A DNA stretch of 64,000 nucleotides from Calditrichota bacterium (GCA_013112635.1 JABFGF010000001.1:372001-436000), one strand, 5' to 3'; counted from the first letter of the stretch, positions 17,324 to 26,956 are shown. Numbers and translations: made by a program. Notes: generated by a model from the sequence alone, not told the origin.

Positions 17324-17968
17324 ATGGTAAAAAAATTGAAATGGACAAATGTTATTTTATATGCTGCTCTCACTATATTTTCCCTACCAATATTGACGCA
17401 AGCTTTTGCCTACCCTTGGTCTGAAGAAACATATAAACAATTAATCCACATTTCCGGTGAAGCTGCAGCCCGGATTTTGATTGTTACCCTACTAATTTCG
17501 CCAGTCAGGCTGCTATTCCCCAAAAATCGTTTTTGGAAATTTCTGCAAAAAAATAAAAGAACGTTGGGTGTTGCCTCTTTCATATATTTAATGGTTCATC
17601 TTGGTATTTATATAATTTTCAATTTTGATCTGGCCACCATTTTTGCCGATTTGAACAAAATAACCTATATCTTTGGCTGGATTTCTTTTCTGCTTCTTAT
17701 ACCTGTTGCCATAATGAGCAATAACGCATCTGTAAAAAATGCCGGCTTTGATACCTGGAAGAAAATTCAGAGACTCACTTATCCGGCGGCAATTTTTGCG
17801 GCGCTACATTGGGCATTAAAAACTGATGGAGGAATTGGCCCGGCTCTGGTGCATTTTACTCCTTTGGTCCTACTTGAAATATACCGTATTTACCGCCATT
17901 ATAATCCGGAAGTAAAGTTTATAATACCAAATGCAATAAACACAAAAATGAGTATGTCAAATAAATAA
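17324..17968 (+). CDS. Ferric reductase-like transmembrane protein (MsrQ/YedZ-like)
   Basis: 214 residues with about six hydrophobic segments (for example 11-30, 48-65, 80-100, 112-135). Histidines that could hold b-type heme stand in QLIHISGEAA, YLMVHLGIYI and ALHWALKTDGG, matching the ferric-reductase-like/MsrQ family. MsrQ passes quinol electrons to the periplasmic methionine sulfoxide reductase MsrP; no msrP-like gene is adjacent, so this partnership is unproven. It has its own promoter with box 2 and is followed by a strong terminator, so it is monocistronic and probably in the same stress regulon as the efflux operon. Confidence 0.85.
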   Translation: MVKKLKWTNVILYAALTIFSLPILTQAFAYPWSEETYKQLIHISGEAAARILIVTLLISPVRLLFPKNRFWKFLQKNKRTLGVASFIYLMVHLGIYIIFNFDLATIFADLNKITYIFGWISFLLLIPVAIMSNNASVKNAGFDTWKKIQRLTYPAAIFAALHWALKTDGGIGPALVHFTPLVLLEIYRIYRHYNPEVKFIIPNAINTKMSMSNK

Positions 17969-18002
17969 TGCGTAAATAATCCCACCCAAATCCCGCAATA
18001 CA

Positions 18003-18040
18003 AGCCTGTCCGGTTTATTAATCGGACAGGCTACCTTTTT
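18003..18040 (+). terminator. Intrinsic terminator after the ferric-reductase-like gene
   Basis: AGCCTGTCCG at 18003-18012 pairs perfectly with CGGACAGGCT at 18023-18032 around a 10-base loop, followed by ACCTTTTT. Confidence 0.9.
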
Positions 18041-18089
18041 ACATTGCTTTTTAAACCACAATTAAACAAACCTTTCTTAGGTTTTCTCT

Positions 18090-18106
18090 TGTTACAAACT
18101 GTTACA
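18090..18106 (+). promoter_or_regulatory. Direct-repeat box 3 (TGTTACA-N3-TGTTACA) upstream of the RND efflux operon
   Basis: Identical to box 2 over all 17 bases and starting 130 bases before the operon's first ATG. AATCAGAAATATT and GTATTTACACC (18120-18130) follow, again at offset 30. Together with boxes 1 and 2 it defines a likely regulon of the OmpR-type regulator. Confidence 0.75.
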
Positions 18107-18219
18107 AATCAGAAATATTGTATTTACACCCATTCCATATTTTCTCCTTGAGTGAATAAAAGAAATAAGACGGTTGTCTAAAAAATTAAATAAGAATTAA
18201 TTTATTAAGGAGAGAAAAA

Positions 18220-19293
18220 ATGAAGAACTTAAAAAGCATTTTAATTGGAGCAGCGTTGATAATAAGTGCTCTGGTAATAAGTGGTTTTCTTGGTAGTCAA
18301 AATAAAGAAGATATAAAGAAACCAGAAATACAAGAAACAGTTTCAAAAGAAACAATAAAAGTAAAAAACGAAATTCACGAAAAAACAATTAACACTACCG
18401 GAAGAATGTATGCTTTTGAAAAAGTTGACCTATATTCTGAAGTTTCCGGAGTGTTGGAAACAAATTCTATAAAATTTAAAGAAGGAAAAAAATATTCAAA
18501 AGGTGAAACACTTTTAAGTATTAACTCAGATGTTTATGAAAACACCTTGAAATCACAAAAGAGTAGCTTCTTAAATCAGCTAACATTACTCTTGCCAGAT
18601 CTTAAATTCGATTTTCCAGATGAATATGCAAAATGGGATAAGTATCTTAGAGAGTTCAAAATTGAAGCGCCCATTGAAAATCTTCCTAAAGCAGAATCAG
18701 AACGAGAAAATTTCTATTTAGCCTCAAATAACATTTTCAAATTGTACTATGATATTAAAAGCATGGAAGCAACATTTGATAAATATACAATTGAAGCTCC
18801 CTTCGCTGGCATAGTTACAGAAGCAAATATTAATCCCGGCACGCTCGTGATGAACGGGCAAAAACTTGGTGAGTTTATCAATACATCTTTATTCGAAATG
18901 GAAGCTGCTATTTCTTTAAGCGAGATTAATTTACTAAAAATAGGAACTATGGTTGAGCTAAAATCAATTGGAAGTGAGGAAACTATAGAGGGTAAACTTG
19001 TTAGAATAAATGAGAAAATTGATTCTGAAACTCAAAGTGTAAAAGTATTTATTCAAAGTTCTGATAAAAAAATAAAAGATGGAATGTTTTTAAGTGCAGA
19101 GCTAAAAACAAACTCAAATACTTCGCTGGCAAAACTACCTGAAGACGCGATCAGCAACAACATTGTGAAAGTACAAGTAGAAAATGTTGAGAAGGAAATT
19201 GAAGTTGAAATATATGATCGTAGTGAAGATTATGTTTATGTAAAAGGTTTAGAAGATGATTCTCTTGTAGTTATTGAACCAACTATAAATTAA
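18220..19293 (+). CDS. RND efflux periplasmic adaptor (membrane fusion protein)
   Basis: 357 residues. An N-terminal membrane or signal segment (about 5-25) comes first, then the HlyD/AcrA plan: a beta-barrel strand TTGRMYAFEKVDLYSEVSGV, a split biotinyl-lipoyl domain (EGKKYSKGETLLSIN and TIEAPFAGIVTEANINPG), a short hairpin, and the membrane-proximal beta domain. It links the inner-membrane pump to the outer-membrane channel. There is no lipobox cysteine, so it is anchored by the uncleaved helix or is soluble. AAGGAGAGAAAAA precedes the ATG. It is first in a three-gene operon, followed after 9 bases by the pump gene. Confidence 0.93.
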   Translation: MKNLKSILIGAALIISALVISGFLGSQNKEDIKKPEIQETVSKETIKVKNEIHEKTINTTGRMYAFEKVDLYSEVSGVLETNSIKFKEGKKYSKGETLLSINSDVYENTLKSQKSSFLNQLTLLLPDLKFDFPDEYAKWDKYLREFKIEAPIENLPKAESERENFYLASNNIFKLYYDIKSMEATFDKYTIEAPFAGIVTEANINPGTLVMNGQKLGEFINTSLFEMEAAISLSEINLLKIGTMVELKSIGSEETIEGKLVRINEKIDSETQSVKVFIQSSDKKIKDGMFLSAELKTNSNTSLAKLPEDAISNNIVKVQVENVEKEIEVEIYDRSEDYVYVKGLEDDSLVVIEPTIN

Positions 19294-19302
19294 GGTAATA
19301 AG

Positions 19303-22300
19303 ATGAAAAAAATTATAGAATATTTTGTTAAGTATCCGGTGTTGGGAAATGCCGTAATGACGCTGATTATAGTGTTTGGATTTTTCTCATTCATGACAAT
19401 GAAAACAACATTTTTCCCGGATTCAGATGTAAGATATATAACAATAACCGCTTCATATCCCGGCGCATCACCAGAAGAAATTGAAGAAGGAATTGTAACC
19501 AAAATAGAAGATGCAATAAAAGGAACAACCGGAGTAGAAAGAACAACTTCCACTTCTTCAGAAAATGTCGCAACGATTATGGTTGAACTGGAATATGGAA
19601 CAGATGAAAATGTAGTTATTCAGGATGTTCAAAGTAATGTTAATAGTATAAGTTCGTTTCCGGTGGGAATGGAACAGCTAAATGTATTTAAACAAGAACC
19701 TCGTGAGTTTGTAATAAGCTTAGCAGTAAATGGGAATGTTGATTTGCGCGATCTAAAAACTTACGCGCGAAAAATAGAAAGAGAATTATTAGCAAAAGAG
19801 GGCATATCTAAAATTTCTTTAGCAGGATTTCCGGATGAAGAAATTGAAGTAAGCTTTAATGAAGAAAAAATGCGAGCTTTCGGAATTACTTTTGATGAAG
19901 CGGCTACTTCCATTGCAGCTGCCAATGTTAAAGTAACCGGTGGAAAAATTAAGGGAGAAAAAGAAGAGCTTCAAATTAGAGCAGATAACAAAAAGTATTA
20001 TGCCGAAGATCTTGAAAACCATATTATAAAAACTACAACAGATGGTTTTGTAATTAGATTAAAAGACATAGCAGATGTTAATGAAAAATGGGAAGAAGAT
20101 CCTAACCGCATTTATTATAACGGGAAGCAGTCTGTTACGGTTGAAATTCAAAAAACCAACCAGGAAGATCTTTTTGAAATCACCGAAACAGTAAGACAAT
20201 ATATTGGTGAGTTTAATGAAAAATATGAAGATGTTAATGTAGATGTTTTAAGAGATGGCTCGGAAGTTATACAAGAAAGAATTGATATTTTAACAAGCAA
20301 CGGTGTTGTTGGAATATTTTTAGTTGTGTTAATTTTGGGATTAACACTTAATCCTCGTTTATCATTTTGGGTTTCAATATCTATTCCACTTTCATTTTTA
20401 GGAATGTTTGCTATTGCCACAGCTTATGGACTTACTATAAATGTAATGTCCTTAATGGGCATGATCTTAGTAATTGGTATTCTTGTTGATGATGGAATTG
20501 TTGTGGCTGAAAATATTTACAGCCATTACGAACAAGGTAAAACGCCTATAAAAGCAGCGGTTAATGGAACCCTGGAGGTGCTGCCATCTGTGGCAACAGG
20601 TGTTTCTACAACGATATTGATCTTTTTGATATTCTTTTTCCTTGATGGACAAATGGGAGATAATACTACAGATATGGCTTTTATTGTTGCCGGCACACTT
20701 GGATTTAGTCTGTTAGAAGCCATGATAATTCTACCTGCTCATATTGCACACTCAAAGGCCTTAAAAGGAAAAGAAGTTAAGCAAAATATAATATTATTAA
20801 AATTTGAGGGAATGTTATTTGTTTTACGCGATAAGATATATAAACCGATTTTAAATTATTGCATTAAACATCCTGTTGTAATCTTAACAATTCCGACAGC
20901 TCTGTTCATAATTACTTATGGTGCGCTACAAGGAAACATAATCAAAACCACGTTTTTCCCTTCAATAGAATTTAATAATGTAGGTATCACGTTAGAAATG
21001 CCGGCCGGTACAAGTGACACTATTACAGATGAAAAGCTGAAATATATTGAGTCGAAAATTTGGGAATTAAACGAAGAGTATGTAGAAGAATATCCAAATA
21101 AGGAAAAATTAATTGAATCTGTCACAAAACAAACAGGTCCTAGCGGAACACATGTTGGCAATGTTACATTGGTCGCTGTTGGAACGGAGGAACGTGAATG
21201 GGATAATTCAATAATAAAAGCCAAATTAAGAGAAAGGATTGGAGAAATTGAAGGTGCTGATAAATTACAAGTTGGAGGTGGAAGTAGATTTGGAATGCCT
21301 GTTTCAATAGCACTGCAAAGTTATGATTTGGAACAACTAAATAATGCAAAAGAAGAATTAAAAAATGAACTGAGACTGATTTCTGATCTTAAAGATGTGG
21401 TTGATGATAATCCTCCAGGATTAAGAGAAGTAAAATTGGAGCTAAATGATAATGCTTATAATCTTGGACTCACAACTTCTGAAGTAATGTCTCAAGTAAG
21501 AAGTGGATTTTATGGAAAGGAAGCTCAGCGAATTTTACGTGGAGTAGATGAAGTTAAAATTTGGGTGCGCTATTCAGAAGATGACCGTTCTACTATTTCT
21601 AAGTTAAAAGATATGCGTATAAAGTTAACAGATGGCAAGCAAATTCCACTTAGTGAACTTGCTGATGTTTCAATTGAACGCGGTGTTTTAAGTATTGGGC
21701 ACATTGATGGACAAAGAGTAATTAAAGTTGAAGCAGATGTAACAACTACAGATATTTCTGTTACCAATTTAACAACCAAAATAAATACTGATGTTCTACC
21801 CGAACTAAAAGAAAAGTTTCCTGATGTAACCTGGTCAATGGAAGGTGAAAGTCGTGAATCGGGAAAAACAGTCGATTCAATGCTGGCAATTGTTCCCTCA
21901 TTCTTAGTGTTAATGTTTATGCTGGTTGTTTTTACATTCAGATCATTTACACAATCCTTTATTGTTTACTTTCTAATTCCATTTTCATTTATTGGAGTTT
22001 TATGGGGGCATTTTATTCAAGGATATTTATTTAGCATACTTTCCGGTTTCGGGGCAATTGCACTAATTGGTGTTGTAATAAATGATTCCCTTGTATTTAT
22101 AGATGCATTCAATCGATATTTAAGAAGTGGCCTCGATTTTACATCAGCATTAACAAAAGCGGGGTTAAACAGATTTCGTCCCGTAATCCTTACCTCGGTT
22201 ACAACAATATTTGGTTTGGCTCCGTTAATTTTTGAAACAAGTTCTCACGCTCAGTTTTTGTCGCCAATGGCAATTTCAATGGCTTATGGATTGCTTGTTG

Positions 22301-22443
22301 GAACTGCACTTACTTTAGTAATGATTCCTGCGATGCTAAGCTTGACAAATAACATTAAATTTAAATTAAAAAAAGCAAATACAAGAGAAGAAATTGAACC
22401 CGCTATAATTGAACAGAATCAATTAAATGCTTATGAAAGTTAG
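19303..22443 (+). CDS. RND-family efflux transporter (AcrB/MexB-like)
   Basis: 1046 residues, full length for the family. There are twelve membrane helices in two halves, with large periplasmic loops after the first and seventh. The N-terminus IIEYFVKYPVLGNAVMTLII is typical, as is PGASPEEIEEGIVTKIEDA in the porter domain. The proton-relay aspartate pair is D396-D397 in IGILVDDGIVVAEN in helix 4. The FGLAPLIFE and PVILTSVTTI segments near the end match the second half. It exports a small molecule using the proton gradient; the substrate is not evident, though regulation beside a two-component system suggests a toxic or membrane-active compound. The closest general look is the multidrug (HAE1-like) branch. 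Confidence 0.95.
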   Translation: MKKIIEYFVKYPVLGNAVMTLIIVFGFFSFMTMKTTFFPDSDVRYITITASYPGASPEEIEEGIVTKIEDAIKGTTGVERTTSTSSENVATIMVELEYGTDENVVIQDVQSNVNSISSFPVGMEQLNVFKQEPREFVISLAVNGNVDLRDLKTYARKIERELLAKEGISKISLAGFPDEEIEVSFNEEKMRAFGITFDEAATSIAAANVKVTGGKIKGEKEELQIRADNKKYYAEDLENHIIKTTTDGFVIRLKDIADVNEKWEEDPNRIYYNGKQSVTVEIQKTNQEDLFEITETVRQYIGEFNEKYEDVNVDVLRDGSEVIQERIDILTSNGVVGIFLVVLILGLTLNPRLSFWVSISIPLSFLGMFAIATAYGLTINVMSLMGMILVIGILVDDGIVVAENIYSHYEQGKTPIKAAVNGTLEVLPSVATGVSTTILIFLIFFFLDGQMGDNTTDMAFIVAGTLGFSLLEAMIILPAHIAHSKALKGKEVKQNIILLKFEGMLFVLRDKIYKPILNYCIKHPVVILTIPTALFIITYGALQGNIIKTTFFPSIEFNNVGITLEMPAGTSDTITDEKLKYIESKIWELNEEYVEEYPNKEKLIESVTKQTGPSGTHVGNVTLVAVGTEEREWDNSIIKAKLRERIGEIEGADKLQVGGGSRFGMPVSIALQSYDLEQLNNAKEELKNELRLISDLKDVVDDNPPGLREVKLELNDNAYNLGLTTSEVMSQVRSGFYGKEAQRILRGVDEVKIWVRYSEDDRSTISKLKDMRIKLTDGKQIPLSELADVSIERGVLSIGHIDGQRVIKVEADVTTTDISVTNLTTKINTDVLPELKEKFPDVTWSMEGESRESGKTVDSMLAIVPSFLVLMFMLVVFTFRSFTQSFIVYFLIPFSFIGVLWGHFIQGYLFSILSGFGAIALIGVVINDSLVFIDAFNRYLRSGLDFTSALTKAGLNRFRPVILTSVTTIFGLAPLIFETSSHAQFLSPMAISMAYGLLVGTALTLVMIPAMLSLTNNIKFKLKKANTREEIEPAIIEQNQLNAYES

Positions 22444-22455
22444 GAGTTAGAAAAA

Positions 22456-23739
22456 ATGAAGAAATTTAAATTAATTGTAGCACTATTGTTTCTCTTTGTT
22501 GCGTCCTTAAGCGCACAGCAAAAAATGACTTTAGAACAAAGCATAGATATTGCACTACAGGAAAACCTTAATATAAAAATTGCAAAAAACGAGAATGAAG
22601 TATCCCATAATAATATAAATATTGGTAATGCAGGCTTACTTCCCCAAGTAAATTTATCAGCATCAACTACCTACAATGATAATGAAATAAATAATAACGG
22701 AATAAAGTCTAATCAATCATATACAAGTAATTATGTTGGCGCTAATGCCACATACATTTTGTTTGATGGTTTTAACAATATTGCATCTTATAATCAATTA
22801 AAAACACAGGGTAAGATTAGTGATTATCAAACTCAATACACTATTGAGCAATATATTCTTCTGGTAACAAACTCATATTACCAGGTTGCAGGTTTAACAG
22901 ATCAGCTAAACATAAATAAAGAATCATTGCAAATTTCTAAAGAGAGGCTGGAAAGAACTTCCAACAAAAAAGATTATGGGCAAGCCAAAAGCATTGATTA
23001 TCTCAGTGCTTTAGTTGATTTTAATAATGATAGCGTGGCTTACATTAATTCTCAAACCTCACTAATTCAGGCAAAACAAGATTTCAACAATCTTCTAAAT
23101 AGAAATACAGATTATGATTTTGATGTAGACCTGGATGTTCTCTATAAAATTCTTCCGAGTAAAGAAGATTTAATAAATACAGCTATAGAAAGGAATGCGT
23201 TATACAAATCCTCAGAAAACAATATTAAGCTTGCTGAATTAAATATAAAATCCGCAAACTCAAACTTTTATCCTCAATTATCTGTTGATGCAAATTATTC
23301 ATTATATAATACTCAAAATGAATGGGAAGTAAATCTTAATGATAGAAGCAAAGGATTTTCTACCGGACTGAATTTAAGCTATAATTTATTCAATGGTTTT
23401 AGAAACAGCATACAGAAACAAAATGCAGAGATTAACCGCAAAAATGCTGAGTTAGAAAAAAAGAATGAGCTGCTTAGTTTAGTAACTGAAATCTCAAATA
23501 CTCATCAACAATATGAAGATAGTAAAATTTCGCTAAAATTAGAGAACGATAATCTGGAAGCAGCAGAATTAAATTTCAATCGTTCAAAAGAATTATATAA
23601 TCTGGGTCAAATTACAAACACGCAATTTAGAGAATCACAATTAAACCTGATTCAGGCCAAAAGCAGTATTTCCACATTAAGATATTCGATAAAGATTTTC
23701 GAGGCTGAGCTGGAGAGGTCAGCAGGAATACTATTATAA
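22456..23739 (+). CDS. TolC-like outer-membrane efflux channel
   Basis: 427 residues with a signal peptide (about 1-20, ending SLSAQ). Two long alpha-helical OEP repeats follow: MTLEQSIDIALQENLNIK and, in the second half, NTAIERNALYKSSENNIKLAE; both contain the usual beta strand segments (TYILFDGFNNIASYNQ and LSYNLFNGFRNSIQKQN). It forms the trimeric outer-membrane duct for the adaptor and pump encoded just upstream (12-base gap). No later gene follows before the terminator at 23871. Confidence 0.94.
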   Translation: MKKFKLIVALLFLFVASLSAQQKMTLEQSIDIALQENLNIKIAKNENEVSHNNINIGNAGLLPQVNLSASTTYNDNEINNNGIKSNQSYTSNYVGANATYILFDGFNNIASYNQLKTQGKISDYQTQYTIEQYILLVTNSYYQVAGLTDQLNINKESLQISKERLERTSNKKDYGQAKSIDYLSALVDFNNDSVAYINSQTSLIQAKQDFNNLLNRNTDYDFDVDLDVLYKILPSKEDLINTAIERNALYKSSENNIKLAELNIKSANSNFYPQLSVDANYSLYNTQNEWEVNLNDRSKGFSTGLNLSYNLFNGFRNSIQKQNAEINRKNAELEKKNELLSLVTEISNTHQQYEDSKISLKLENDNLEAAELNFNRSKELYNLGQITNTQFRESQLNLIQAKSSISTLRYSIKIFEAELERSAGILL

Positions 23740-23870
23740 AATAAGGTGATAATTTTGAGTCGGTCTGGAATTCTGAGTTACTACTCAATTTATCGTTTGA
23801 GATAGTTAAAATACTCAGGCATGTCATATATTTAAAGTTGAATTCTTATATTAAAGTGTTTAGATTTGTA

Positions 23871-23897
23871 AACCCGATTAAAAAAGTCGGGTTTTTT
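23871..23897 (+). terminator. Intrinsic terminator of the RND efflux operon
   Basis: AACCCGA at 23871-23877 pairs with TCGGGTT at 23887-23893 and is followed by TTTT. It separates the efflux operon from the SUF operon. Confidence 0.85.
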
Positions 23898-23906
23898 AAT
23901 ATTCTT

Positions 23907-23931
23907 AAATAGGACAAAAATAGTCGGATAT
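23907..23931 (+). promoter_or_regulatory. IscR type 1-like operator over the start codon of the Rrf2 gene
   Basis: The right half AGTCGGATAT (23922-23931) fits the E. coli IscR half-site AGTCRRSTAT at 9 of 10 positions. In the left half GAC falls at the exact mirrored position, with an A/T-rich centre (AAAAAT) between them. The site covers the ribosome-binding region and start codon, so binding would repress the SUF operon. This comes from pattern comparison only. Confidence 0.5.
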
Positions 23932-24382
23932 GTTAAGATTAAGCAAAAAAGTAGAATATGCATTGATTGCCTTGATGGATTTAGCCAATAATTCTGAGAC
24001 TGATCCAGTTACTACAAAAGCATTGGCATCTTCATATCAAATCCCACAAGAACTGCTTGGGAAGGTAATGCAAAATCTTACAAAAAACGGCATTTTGAAT
24101 TCTGTCCAGGGTGTTAAAGGCGGCTATATCCTTGGTCAGGACCCTGAAAATATTAAACTGATGCAAATAATTGAAATTCTTGAAGGCCCAATTTCTATTA
24201 CCTCCTGCGGACATTTGGATGAGATTGAGGATTGCGGTTGTGATTTATTATCAACATGTACCATAAAATCACCCATGGAAATTATTCAGGCTGAACTAGA
24301 GAAGTATTTTACCGGGATTAGCTTAAAAGATTTAAATAAAATGTATAATAATAATCAAACAGCGCCAATTCAGTTAGTATAA
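23930..24382 (+). CDS. Rrf2-family iron-sulfur regulator of the SUF operon
   Basis: 150 residues. The winged helix-turn-helix is about 1-75 (KKVEYALIALMDLA and GVKGGYILGQ are family hallmarks). The candidate cluster ligands are C93, C102, C104 and C110 in the segment from TSCGHLDE to LLSTCTI; IscR uses three cysteines in a similar loop, spaced differently. It is the first gene of the SUF operon, followed after two bases by a DUF59 gene. It is inferred to sense Fe-S status and repress its own operon through the operator at 23907-23931. A SufR/IscR functional name is not assigned because orthology cannot be tested here. Confidence 0.92.
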   Translation: MLRLSKKVEYALIALMDLANNSETDPVTTKALASSYQIPQELLGKVMQNLTKNGILNSVQGVKGGYILGQDPENIKLMQIIEILEGPISITSCGHLDEIEDCGCDLLSTCTIKSPMEIIQAELEKYFTGISLKDLNKMYNNNQTAPIQLV

Positions 24383-24384
24383 AT

Positions 24385-24717
24385 ATGGTTGATGCAGAAG
24401 ATATTTACCTGGCACTTAGCGATGTGTATGATCCTGAGATAAGAATGAATATTGTTGATTTGGGATTGATTTATGATGTAGGTATCAATGAATCTGATGT
24501 TACGATAAAAATGACCTTGACTTCACCCAACTGTCCGGCAAGTCCGGAAATAAAGAATAATGCTTTAAAAGCAGTAAAGTCGCTAAAAGGCGTCAAAAAT
24601 GTTGAATTGGATCTTGTTTGGGAGCCTGGTTGGGATGAATCGCGAATGAGCGAAGAAGCAAAATTAGAATTAGGTTTAGATATAAACTTTGAAGACGGAA
24701 AGGATTGTTTAGTATGA
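24385..24717 (+). CDS. MIP18/DUF59 family protein (SufT-like), first copy
   Basis: 110 residues of the MIP18/PaaD-like domain. It contains [21 protein letters not shown], the DPE[10 protein letters not shown] signature, and [12 protein letters not shown] with the conserved cysteine. Members act in Fe-S protein maturation. The TGA stop overlaps the sufB start as ATGA. A second paralogue lies at 28552 in the same operon. Confidence 0.92.
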   Translation: MVDAEDIYLALSDVYDPEIRMNIVDLGLIYDVGINESDVTIKMTLTSPNCPASPEIKNNALKAVKSLKGVKNVELDLVWEPGWDESRMSEEAKLELGLDINFEDGKDCLV

Positions 24718-26156
24718 GTTCTGAAACAGAAGAACTTGAATCCCTGGCCAACCAGGAATACAAATATGGCTTTGTGACAGATATCGAAGCTGATGCGTTG
24801 CCACCGGGCTTGGATGAAGGAACAGTGCGATCTATATCGGCTATAAAAAAAGAACCCTCATTTATGACTGAATGGCGTTTAAAATCATACAATAAATGGC
24901 TGGATATGAAAGAGCCTAAATGGCCAAAGGTTGACTATCCCGAAATTGATTTCCAGGATATGGTCTATTATTCCGCTCCAAAGAGCACGCCAAAATATGA
25001 AAGCCTTGACGAGGTAGATCCGGAGTTGTTGAAAACATACGATAAGTTGGGCATTCCTCTTGAAGAGCAGAAAATTCTTGCAGGTGTTGCAGTAGATGCT
25101 GTTTTTGACAGTGTTTCCGTAGCAACAACTTTTAAAGAAAAACTCTCAGAATTGGGGATAATTTTTTGTTCAATGTCCGAAGCACTTCAAAACCATCCTG
25201 ATCTTGTAAAAAAGTATTTGGGATCGGTTGTACCGGCCACTGACAATTTTTATTCGGCCTTAAATTCAGCAGTTTTTAGTGATGGTTCCTTCGTGTATGT
25301 ACCAAAAGGTGTTCGCTGCCCAATGGAACTTTCCACATATTTTAGGATTAATGCCCAAAATACAGGACAGTTTGAACGTACGCTAATCGTTGCTGATGAA
25401 GGTAGTTATGTTAGTTATCTTGAAGGCTGTACAGCCCCGCAAAGAGATGAAAATCAGCTTCACGCAGCGGTTGTAGAGCTGGTTGCTTTAAAAGATGCAG
25501 AGATCAAATATTCGACAGTTCAAAACTGGTATCCCGGTGATGAAAATGGCAAAGGTGGTATTTATAATTTTGTAACCAAGCGTGGTATTTGCCATGAAAA
25601 TGCAAAGATTTCCTGGACTCAGGTTGAAACGGGATCATCAATTACTTGGAAATACCCAAGCGTGATTTTGAAAGGTGATAACTCAATTGGTGAGTTTTAT
25701 TCGGTGGCAATGACCAACAATTTTCAACAGGCAGACACTGGAACAAAGATGATTCATATCGGCAAAAACACAAAAAGTAATATTGTATCCAAAGGTATTT
25801 CTGCCGGTAAAAGTAATAACTCTTATCGAGGTTTGGTAAAAGTAATGAAATCCGCTGAAAACGCCCGTAACTTTTCACAGTGTGATTCTTTACTGATTGG
25901 TGACAAATGTGGTGCACATACTTTTCCTTATATCGAGGTAAATAATACGAGTGGAAAAGTTGAACACGAAGCGACCACTTCTAAAATCGGCGAAGACCAA
26001 ATCTTTTATTGCAATCAACGTGGGTTGGATACTGAGCAGGCGGTTAGTCTTATCGTGAATGGCTACTGTAAAGAGGTTTTTCGTGAGCTGCCGATGGAGT
26101 TTGCAATTGAAGCACAGAATTTGTTGAGTATTAGTTTGGAAGGCAGTGTTGGGTAA
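24714..26156 (+). CDS. sufB: Fe-S cluster scaffold SufB
   Basis: 480 residues from ATG 24714, which overlaps the DUF59 stop (ATGA); a TTG nine bases earlier is an unneeded alternative. SufB, with SufC and SufD, assembles Fe-S clusters in the cytoplasm and receives sulfur from SufS. Conserved parts: [56 protein letters not shown] (candidate cluster or sulfur cysteine), and the C-terminal [20 protein letters not shown]. The length is standard. Confidence 0.97.
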   Translation: MSSETEELESLANQEYKYGFVTDIEADALPPGLDEGTVRSISAIKKEPSFMTEWRLKSYNKWLDMKEPKWPKVDYPEIDFQDMVYYSAPKSTPKYESLDEVDPELLKTYDKLGIPLEEQKILAGVAVDAVFDSVSVATTFKEKLSELGIIFCSMSEALQNHPDLVKKYLGSVVPATDNFYSALNSAVFSDGSFVYVPKGVRCPMELSTYFRINAQNTGQFERTLIVADEGSYVSYLEGCTAPQRDENQLHAAVVELVALKDAEIKYSTVQNWYPGDENGKGGIYNFVTKRGICHENAKISWTQVETGSSITWKYPSVILKGDNSIGEFYSVAMTNNFQQADTGTKMIHIGKNTKSNIVSKGISAGKSNNSYRGLVKVMKSAENARNFSQCDSLLIGDKCGAHTFPYIEVNNTSGKVEHEATTSKIGEDQIFYCNQRGLDTEQAVSLIVNGYCKEVFRELPMEFAIEAQNLLSISLEGSVG

Positions 26157-26218
26157 TCAATTGATAAATGACAATTGAAAATTAAAAGCAGGGTCGAATA
26201 GTTTAAAAAGGGATAAAA

Positions 26219-26956
26219 ATGTTAGAAGTAAAAGATTTAAAAGCATCGATTGAAGGAAAAGAAATTTTAAAAGGGATAAACCTAAAAGTAAATCCCGGGG
26301 AAGTGCATGCTATTATGGGGCCAAACGGATCTGGAAAAAGCACCCTGGCAAATGTTCTGTCCGGACGTGAAGAATATGAAGTGACCGGCGGAAGCGTTTC
26401 TTATGTTGGTGACGATTTGCTTGAATTTGCAGCTGAAGAAAGGGCACAGAAAGGAATTTTTCTGGCTTTTCAGTATCCGGTGGAAATTCCAGGAGTAAGC
26501 AATGTTTATTTTTTAAGAACTGCGTTAAATGAAATCCGCAAAGCAAATGGCGAAGAAGAAGTTGATGCTGCCTCATTTCTAAAAATGATTCGCAAGAAAA
26601 TGGAAATGGTGGCCATGGATAAATCGCTTTTAAACCGTGCTGTGAATGAAGGGTTTTCCGGCGGTGAGAAGAAACGAAATGAAATTTTCCAAATGGCAGT
26701 GCTCGAGCCAAAACTGGCGATTCTTGATGAAACAGATTCTGGCCTTGACATTGATGCCTTGCGTATAGTTGCTGATGGTGTAAATGCATTAAAAAGTTCA
26801 AATAATGCAACCATAGTAGTAACGCATTACCAGAGACTTTTGGAATATATCGTACCGGATTTTGTCCATGTTTTATATAAAGGACAGATTGTAAAATCAG
26901 GTGGAAAAGAATTAGCCTTGGAATTAGAAGAAAAAGGTTACGACTGGTTGAAGTAG
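26219..26956 (+). CDS. sufC: Fe-S assembly ATPase SufC
   Basis: 245 residues, an ABC-type ATPase that drives the SufBCD scaffold. Walker A is GPNGSGKST, the Q-loop region is FLAFQYPVEIPGV, the signature NEGFSGGEKKRNEIFQM is of the SufC form, Walker B is LAILDETDSGLD and the H-loop is VVTHYQR. An AAAAAGGGATAAAA ribosome-binding region precedes the ATG. It is separated from sufB by 62 bases. Confidence 0.97.
   Translation: MLEVKDLKASIEGKEILKGINLKVNPGEVHAIMGPNGSGKSTLANVLSGREEYEVTGGSVSYVGDDLLEFAAEERAQKGIFLAFQYPVEIPGVSNVYFLRTALNEIRKANGEEEVDAASFLKMIRKKMEMVAMDKSLLNRAVNEGFSGGEKKRNEIFQMAVLEPKLAILDETDSGLDIDALRIVADGVNALKSSNNATIVVTHYQRLLEYIVPDFVHVLYKGQIVKSGGKELALELEEKGYDWLK

Noticed and set aside
24705-24713. 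TTG start of SufB
   Set aside because: ATG 24714 overlaps the preceding stop in the common ATGA manner and gives the standard N-terminus.
26313-26810. 165-residue minus-strand reading frame
   Set aside because: It lies wholly within sufC on the opposite strand and is rich in His, Leu and Phe as expected from a complement frame.
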